Below are positions 57,720 to 64,000 of a stretch of DNA of 64,000 nucleotides, piece by piece (the stretch's first letter is position 1; every line of letters begins with the position of its first letter). A program made the position numbers and the translations under genes. The stretch spans positions 1,559,234 to 1,623,233 of the forward strand of contig KL647302.1 in NCBI GenBank assembly GCA_000727475.1, read 5' to 3'. This DNA is from Sarcocystis neurona. Taxonomy: Eukaryota; Apicomplexa; Conoidasida; Eucoccidiorida; Sarcocystidae. The notes beneath the pieces were generated by a model that saw only the letters and a program-made list of their open reading frames with translations, was not told where the DNA came from and made no database searches.

Positions 57720-58990
57720 ACGGAGCCGCGTCGCTCTACAGAAGAAGAGGAACAGAAGTGGACAGGTGGACACGGGCGCCGACTCGAAGTCTCAAAGCCG
57801 CCACTAATGAATGTGTTACTACTGCGGCCACCAACCGGTTTATCGCAACAGTCGCAGCCGCATCGCCAGCTGCGACTGTCGCAGCAGGTTCACGGCTGCA
57901 GGCAGCCTACAACGAGCACAGCGCTGGGGCAGGACAACGTCTGTGACTGCCAGCAACAAGACAAATGGCAGCAACCGCAGTAGCAGCAGCAGCAGCAATC
58001 GCTTTAAGACCAAGAGAGGCACTTATAGGAGCACGAGCGTGGCAGTATCGACAGCAGCACGTGTCGTACGAATAGTGCAGCCGTCGGCAACAACAGCGGA
58101 ATCGCGGGTGGAGGCAGTTGAGACCGGCCTACGTTGTGCAATGGGGAACGGCTACGCCACCACACTAGCAAGAAAAGTCCCTTGTGGACACCCAACAAAG
58201 CCACCCGCAGCGGCAGGTGCATCTTCGTTTGTTGCACGAGGGAGTGACGGTGATGCACAGCTTGCTACCATAAGAATGTCGCTAGTGTATGCACTCCACA
58301 CACAAAAAATGGGATTCTTGCTGTTGTGCCAACTTCCGCCGGTGCTGGTACAACAAAAGGCGGCGCTCGCTTAGGTAGGTGTAAGAGACCTTTCGTGAAA
58401 AACCCCTACAGTCACCTAAGTAGACTAAAATTCATCAGTGCAAGCGTCTACAGCATCCAGCTGTGCTCATGGGAGACGCGTCACGCGATATAGCAGCTCT
58501 ACGTGCTGGATAGCAGTAGAAGTAGAACCGAAGAGCAGAACGGTAGCTGCAACAACCAGAATGAAAGCCTGACTACGGGAGCAGAGTGTTCTACACGAAA
58601 GAACAATACACCGAAGCACCTTTACATCCTCGTGCCAGCGGCATCGGTGGTGAACTGAAAAGCAGCTTGCGCAGCTGCTGCAAGATTGACTTCGCGCATA
58701 GTTCGTACAGGGCAACGGAAACCATCAGCAGAGACACCCATATGTGCAAGGCACACGAAGGACGCCAAAGCACAGCAGCCGTCATCAATAATTTACAGAG
58801 CAGACACTGCGGCAGCAGCGCGGCTGAAAGCACGCGTGGTTTTAATCGCAAACGGTCCGCAGCACTAGACAAACAGATCTATGAAGGGTGGTCACGCAGA
58901 AGCAGCAATGCCTGGGAAAGAGAAGCAGCGGGCAGAGAAGCAAATGCCTACAGAGCTCCTGTCGCAGTGGCATTCTTGCAACGCTAGCGG
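57720..58990. other. candidate frames on both strands, no gene recognised
   Basis: The + frames 57811-58374 and 58586-58987 have mixed compositions (for example LDKQIYEGWSRRSSNAWERE). The - frames have hydrophobic stretches such as AFILVVAATVLLFGSTSTAI at about 58515-58575, which could be a signal or membrane segment. No splice model survives phase checks and no domain is recognised. A secreted or surface protein gene on - is possible. Confidence 0.25.
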
Positions 58991-59124
58991 TTCTTTAGGT
59001 ATGCAGGACGAGACTACACCCCTACACACAATTGATTAACATAGGTAGCGAGGACATACAGTCGCATGCAGCCGTACATAGTGTACACGGGCATGTAAAC
59101 AGGGGGACACGCAGTCAGATCGCA

Positions 59125-59584
59125 TCACCAGGAAGGCCAGCAGAATGAGAGGGGGACGTTGAAGCTGTGGACGTACCAGAAGCTGTACAACTTCACGAGG
59201 GCACGCCGAGGCCTCGCACCACCAGAAGAAGCAGCAGAGCGAGAAGGAAAAGTTAAAGCTGTACACGCACCAAGAACAGTACAAAACCAAGGGCGACCTC
59301 CTCCTAGCCGGTAAAGCCCAGCTTCAGTAGCAGCCCTTGAAGCCGCTGGTGTGCACTCGAGAAAACAGCAGGACGGATATAGAGCTGATACGTACGGCAG
59401 CATACTGCTACCTTTACAGGGGACACAAATCGACGCGGTGGGAGCTATACTCGTGTAAACCCGATACTTCACGCCATGCGTAGCTCTAGAGGCACTTTTC
59501 CGCGCGACGACGTCTGGATACATCGATGTTGATGTACGCACAAGCAACAAGAGTAGCAGCAATCGCCGAACCACTGCGTCCATG
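59125..59584 (-). CDS. weak candidate secreted protein fragment
   Basis: On -, an ATG at 59583 opens MDAVVRRLLLLLLLVRTSTS, a signal-peptide-like start, then MYPDVVARKSASRATHGVKY and a Cys-containing stretch CFLECTPAASRAATEAGL. That last segment loosely resembles the Cys-Leu-x-x-x-Asn-x-Ala-Arg-x-Ala-Ala-Gly-Leu pattern of Eimeria sporozoite surface antigens. The resemblance is slight, the downstream sequence does not continue it, and no introns were established. It may be a decayed copy or coincidence. Confidence 0.2.
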
Positions 59585-59994
59585 ACAATTGGGGTCTTAC
59601 TGGCAACACAAGCTGCTTCTCTTTTTGCACACAGAAGGGTTACCGCGTTATGGGCCCTCCGCGACAGAGTACTAGTGGCCAAGGGGACACGTCGTTACTT
59701 CCGCGGATATAGTACAGAAGTGTTGAGTAAGGGGGAACATGCGCAACTTCAGTTGCAACCTCGGTCCACAGCATTCATACTGGGGACTACATGCGGGAGC
59801 AGTAGAGGCAAGACACACTAGACGGAATACGAAGGACATGAGAGTGTGCGGGGCACGCTCGATTACCAGCCGGAGATGTGCAATATATCGGATTCGGACC
59901 ATGTCATACCTCTGCATGGTAATGATTCATACCGGCGGTACAAAGAGGGGTAAAAAATATTGAGTGAAAGGGACAATGGGAAGGTGGATAGCAT

Positions 59995-60273
59995 ATGTCT
60001 GTTATGCAGTATCAATCCAGTAGCGGAACTCTGGTTTCCAAGTGTGCTCGAAGCACGCCGGCGGGAGGCGAGATAATGCTGGAAGGAGACGCTGAAAGTA
60101 ATTCAGTGCGGCTGTATGCCCCTTGGTTCAGGGACTATGTTGAACGAGTTGCTCATGCAGTCCAACCTCGAAAAGAGCGCGTGCCATGCGTAGATTTTCC
60201 TGTCTTCTTACCCGCGTGCCAACTTAACCAGGTGTACAGCGTGTGTGCATTTTACCCGAATAGGCTCCTGTAG
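59995..60273 (+). CDS. weak candidate exon, unrecognised
   Basis: A 92-codon frame reads MQYQSSSGTLVSKCARSTPA then SVRLYAPWFRDYVERVAHAV and VPCVDFPVFLPACQLNQV, ending at 60273. The composition is balanced with no repeats, unusual for this stretch. Three cysteines and aromatic residues suggest a folded domain. No ATG context, splice partner or family could be established. Confidence 0.25.
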   Translation: MSVMQYQSSSGTLVSKCARSTPAGGEIMLEGDAESNSVRLYAPWFRDYVERVAHAVQPRKERVPCVDFPVFLPACQLNQVYSVCAFYPNRLL

Positions 60274-60568
60274 TATCATCGCTCACTTGTATACGTTCCT
60301 TCCGGTCAGTGTTTGTAGCCAAGTATTATAATCACGCGTCTAAATTTGTATCCACCTTAACTGGTTCTGAACATACATGAGTATACATGCGTTTGCAAAA
60401 GTGTAAAAATATGTACTGCATGAGAACGTCCATTTAGGTGGATCCGCGCACATCACTTATCTGGCTTGGTCTCAAAGACCAGAAGTGTTGCACACCTTCT
60501 GAACATGCCCTAACGTACTTATAAACGTGTATAAGGGCTATTGTCGTGTTCTGCTGCATCCCGACTAC

Positions 60569-60690
60569 GACAGGAGTGGAGGGACGTCTACTTTTCGTCT
60601 TAGGCTGCGTCACACTGCTGACGGGGTCAGACAGGAGTGGAGGAACGTCTACTTTTTGTCTTAGGCTGCGTCACACGGCTGACGGGGCTA
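60569..60690 (+). repeat. 61-bp direct tandem duplication
   Basis: Two copies start at 60569 and 60630 with GACAGGAGTGGAGG and end with GCTGACGGGG. They differ at only a few bases. The period (61) is not a multiple of three. A candidate frame on + at 60803-61117 (EECDPTLTASDLPWHTNLTI) lies just downstream, but no gene can be supported. Confidence 0.85.
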
Positions 60691-60802
60691 GCCTGCTGCC
60701 ATCCTTAACATTCACCTGGAAATATGTTATGTACCATTCCTCGTATCCAGTTACTCATATGCTGTCCTCAATGGAGCAGCGCTTTGTTCTGCGGCTACCG
60801 CC

Positions 60803-61117
60803 GTGCTGGAGGTGAACTCTCGTCCGCCCCCGACTGCGGTGGGCTTTGTTGAGGAGTGCGACCCCACGCTGACGGCTAGCGACCTGCCGTGGCATACGAA
60901 TCTCACCATCGTTTCTCAAAAGCAGCCAGTCTCCCAGTCCACAGAAGACCACAAAACTACATCCACCCACGCCGTGACAGTGTTGGTGATCTTTGTAAGC
61001 GCCTCTGTGCGTAGAAGAGCCGCACAGACACGTGTGGATTTAAAGGCAAAAGCAGGTACGCACGTATCGCTGAGAAGTAGTATGGAGAGTTGGATAATCT
61101 TAGCAGTCGTGCATTAA
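60803..61117 (+). CDS. weak candidate exon, unrecognised
   Basis: A 104-codon frame reads NSRPPPTAVGFVEECDPTLT then VSQKQPVSQSTEDHKTTSTH and a hydrophobic run AVTVLVIFVSASV followed by RRRAAQ. A Ser/Thr-rich stem, a membrane-like segment and a basic cluster would suit the end of a type I membrane protein. There is no signal sequence or splice partner. Confidence 0.2.
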   Translation: MLEVNSRPPPTAVGFVEECDPTLTASDLPWHTNLTIVSQKQPVSQSTEDHKTTSTHAVTVLVIFVSASVRRRAAQTRVDLKAKAGTHVSLRSSMESWIILAVVH

Positions 61118-61119
61118 TC

Positions 61120-63360
61120 CACTCTGTGAAGATACGTAGCTACACTATTCTGTGTCCCTGTGCATCGCGCTCTCTCAACACATGCGTGTTGCCATGCAAG
61201 TCACCGGGTTGACGTACGCGGGCACACGCACATGTACGCATGCCTGTAAGTTTTCCAGGATGCATCAGTGTATTCGCACGTGTACGTACGCATTACACAG
61301 TCACTAAGCCTGCATCATCAGACGGTCCGAAGAGCATTCCTGCTCCCCCTTAAGAATATACATTTCTACGTGCAGATGTACCATTCGTTTTGCAGTTCGT
61401 TGGAAGAGCACGTACAAAGTACACGTCCTCAGCTGCGCCTCCACGCTCTCGCGACACGGATTTTCGTGTATACAAACGTGTATGCACGCACTATATGGGA
61501 TAGATTCAGCCTGTCTGGCTCTGCCCTTCACTGTAGATACACATAGGTTCGAGGATACAAATACGAGAGGGACTGCGTCTGTACACGGGGGATGTACGAT
61601 TTCCGTTTACTGAACTGTGAATCTTCTGTTCCTCGATGCTGTGGTCTGTGCAGTTGCATCCCCCACGAAGCGTCTGCTGCTGCTGTTGCGTTTCGATGCT
61701 TCTTGACGTCAACGTGCTGCAGCAGGTGCTGCTGTTGGTCCTGTTGCTGTTGCGCTGAAGAGATCCCGAACTCCAGCGCTGCTGGTCAACTGGAGCAGCT
61801 GGCGACACGCGTGTCCTTGGTAACACTTGCGTATGTGTCTACGTGTGTGCGTATACCTCCTGGATGACCTTGCTAGAAAAAAGAATTTTACAGGCCTCTC
61901 CACAGGCGGAACCCTGTTTCACCCGTGGCCCACGTATTCACATAGGACGCATGTTTGCACATGATATGTGTGCTCTGTGTCACGGTGATACGGTAAGACA
62001 CATATATACGTAATGCCGATTCGAGTATGTATCAGTTGTGGGCCCCAAACCTACACACATACGTATCGCTATGAATCATATCGCTGTACCCCCTGCACAA
62101 ACTCACGTGTACGTGTATATATAGCACACGCACATGTGTGATCATGTCACCATGTATACGTCCGTAAAGACTCTTACAGCAGGTGCGACACAAGCAGATA
62201 CTGCAGGAGTGACATACTCATCCGGGGCGACACACAACTACTTTGGCGGAGCAGACGCAGCACCTTCTGTAGAAGCTCTGCAGAGGTGGTCGCAGGCGCC
62301 ACCTTAGCATAAGAAGAGGACGCAGCACAGCGGGATAAATTTTCGTCGCCGTTCCCCTCAAGGGCCCCTGTCTTCATCTCCAGCAGACCACCAACGTATC
62401 TCTTCCTGTAATTTACAACAGTAAACGCGCTCTACATAAAATCCGCTTCCTTCAGCCGATTGAGGGTGACATAGCGGTCTCCCTAGCGCTCACCTGAACG
62501 TGGCGATACCTCCTCTTCTCCTGTGCTCCTCCTCTTCGTGTGGCTGGTGCTGCTGGTGCGTTTTTCTGCAGTTGCTGCTGCTGGAGTTTCTCCGATTCCT
62601 TCACCGCCGCACGTGGTTCTGCTGTGGCTACAACTCTTGCTCCTGCTCTCGCAGCTCCCCTGACTCCTCTACGTGCGCGTCTTGGCAGTGCTAAAAGTTT
62701 GCGCTATGGTGTCTGCTGCTGCTGATGGGGAGCTGCTCTGAGCTACATTTGGTGTCCACTGCTCTGGCGTTGATCCGCCGCTGCTGCTGCTGGTGCTCCT
62801 CCTCGTTGATGTCCTCGTCTTCCTCCCGTGCCTGCTGCCTACCGCTGCTCCACGACGGCCTCGTACTGCAGCAACTCTTCTGCCGCTGCTGCTGCGCTGC
62901 TGCCGCTCCACCCGCCTTGACACACCACCCGCCGCCGAGCATACAACAACACATGTGAGAATCCCGAGAGGCCGATTATTCTCATGTATCTTCGTACGTT
63001 TGTCGAATTTACTTGGTAACAGTAGATTCACACGTTTGTACAACCTACTCGGTCACACGGGTCAAAAACAGCGTAAAAGGATAGGATCCCGTCACCCCCA
63101 TCAATATAATACATACCTGTTCCCCCAAATTTGTAGTTGTGGATGTAATACGATAGGAGGTGGAGGAGGCGGTGACAGCTGGTGCAGCAGCCGCAGTGCC
63201 GCCGAGCGGTGGCAGCTGGATGCTTACTATGCGTATTGCTACTGTTGTCCGGTGCTCGACGCACAGAGATTATTACTGTGGAGTGATGTTTTGCTGCGAC
63301 GTCTCTAGAGCACTTCTTTTCGCCTTCCGTATAATTTTCGGCTTCTCCTCTCATCCAGTT
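61120..63360. other. mixed region, CTG-rich block, no firm gene
   Basis: At 62500-62930 the + strand is CTG/TGC-rich, so any coding would be expected on -. There the frame 62954 to 62691 reads QQAREEDEDINEEEHQQQQR and ARAVDTKCSSEQLPISSSRH before a stop, and 62377 to 62174 reads ENLSRCAASSSYAKVAPATT. Both have plausible composition but no family or proven junctions. TA/AC-rich microsatellite lies at about 61980-62160. Confidence 0.3.
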
Positions 63361-63364
63361 CCCT

Positions 63365-63871
63365 TCAATTTTCGTCGCCTTCGTGTCGATCCCTCTGTTC
63401 TCGCCGCTTTTTTCCCGTAGACCTGACAGCTCCTCCTGCTGTCACACTGCGTTGCCCCGCGGCCTCGATTCCGCCGCCCCTCATCCTTGTACGGGTGTGA
63501 CAAAGTTTCCGCACAGTCTCACAGTATCTGTCTGCACCCCCTCGGAGCTGCTTCCTTTTTTTCCCGCCTTTTTTTTTTCTGCCTGGACAGCTGCCGTTTT
63601 CTGAGCAATTTAGCTGTTTCCCTACCCGCTCATGGGTTGAAGTACGCCTGTCCCCGCCCACGGCAGAACCACCGGTACGTTTCTCTCCGCGTTCCTGCGC
63701 TTCTTGTGGCTTCTGCGCCCTTACTGTTGATCTTTCCCGCTGCTTCGGGCTTGCCATGCCCACGCCGCTGCCGCGGGTTCCTTTGCTCCTGGCGCCGCAC
63801 ACGTCCGTTGTTGATGCTTCCTCCCCAGCAGCGTATTCTCCCCCGTTGCTGTGGCGCCTGCTTCTCCGCAC
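63365..63871 (-). CDS. possible Arg/Gly/Lys/Glu-rich protein on -
   Basis: A 168-codon - frame opens MRRSRRHSNGGEYAAGEEAS and continues with GMASPKQRERSTVRAQKPQE, EKRTGGSAVGGDRRTSTHER and PGRKKKGGKKRKQLRGGADR. The + strand here is C/T-rich, so an Arg/Gly/Glu/Lys frame on - is expected from composition alone. It could be a basic nuclear protein or simply the mirror of a pyrimidine-rich 5' flank for a gene beyond the window. Confidence 0.22.
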   Translation of the reverse strand: MRRSRRHSNGGEYAAGEEASTTDVCGARSKGTRGSGVGMASPKQRERSTVRAQKPQEAQERGEKRTGGSAVGGDRRTSTHERVGKQLNCSENGSCPGRKKKGGKKRKQLRGGADRYCETVRKLCHTRTRMRGGGIEAAGQRSVTAGGAVRSTGKKRREQRDRHEGDEN

Positions 63872-64000
63872 GTGCTCCCTTGCTACGGCATGCTTATCGC
63901 CTGTTTATACACTACTGTTTCTTTTATTCCCGCCGCCCACTCCTGTGCAGGTGTCCCCGCGTTTTCTCCTTCCCGCCGTACATCGAGTCCGCCGCAGGGC

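Overview
This looks like a window of nuclear DNA from a coccidian apicomplexan, most likely Eimeria or a close relative. The grounds are CAG/GCA/AGC trinucleotide tracts that become Ala, Gln and Ser runs inside conserved proteins, introns up to 4.5 kb filled with TA/TG microsatellites, many GCATGC hexamers, and very few recognisable genes per kb. There are no operons, no ribosome-binding sites, no tRNA or rRNA genes that I can support, and no CRISPR arrays. The species assignment is inference.

Layout. At 1.39-4.23 kb a small three-exon dual-specificity phosphatase lies on +. From 4.3 to 11.1 kb the sequence holds only weak candidate exons, including a CAG-rich stretch at 8.4-9.3 kb and an Ala/Gln exon at 9.9-10.1 kb. 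From 11.16 to 23.37 kb one six-exon gene on + encodes a two-RRM RNA-binding protein of the plant UBA2 / hnRNP type. Its exons sum to a whole number of codons and all five introns are phase 1; the first two introns carry minisatellites and a GCATGC cluster. From 23.4 to 31.0 kb I see nothing recognisable. From 31.06 to 38.23 kb lies an XRCC2-like RAD51 paralogue on + with a good Walker A, a degenerate Walker B and a huge low-complexity insertion. At 39.09-39.47 kb is a compact two-exon gene that could be SRP14.

From 39.5 to 44.3 kb is another gene-poor stretch. On - at 45.45-46.9 kb is a lysine-rich protein gene. On - at about 48-49.86 kb is an unrecognised multi-exon gene, in an apparently divergent pair with an unrecognised multi-exon gene on + (50.06-52.20 kb). 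The + gene ends 165 bp from the end of a long - strand gene (52.37-55.24 kb) encoding a roughly 956-residue low-complexity protein with a C-terminal coiled coil. From 55.3 to 64 kb there are only weak candidate exons on both strands and a 61-bp tandem duplication.

The supported genes are housekeeping-like: phosphatase signalling, mRNA binding, homologous-recombination repair and possibly the signal recognition particle. I see no sign that they work in one pathway. I found no convincing new system; the most unusual items are the XRCC2-like protein, the all-phase-1 RRM gene and its structured introns, and the non-triplet minisatellites built from CTG-containing units.
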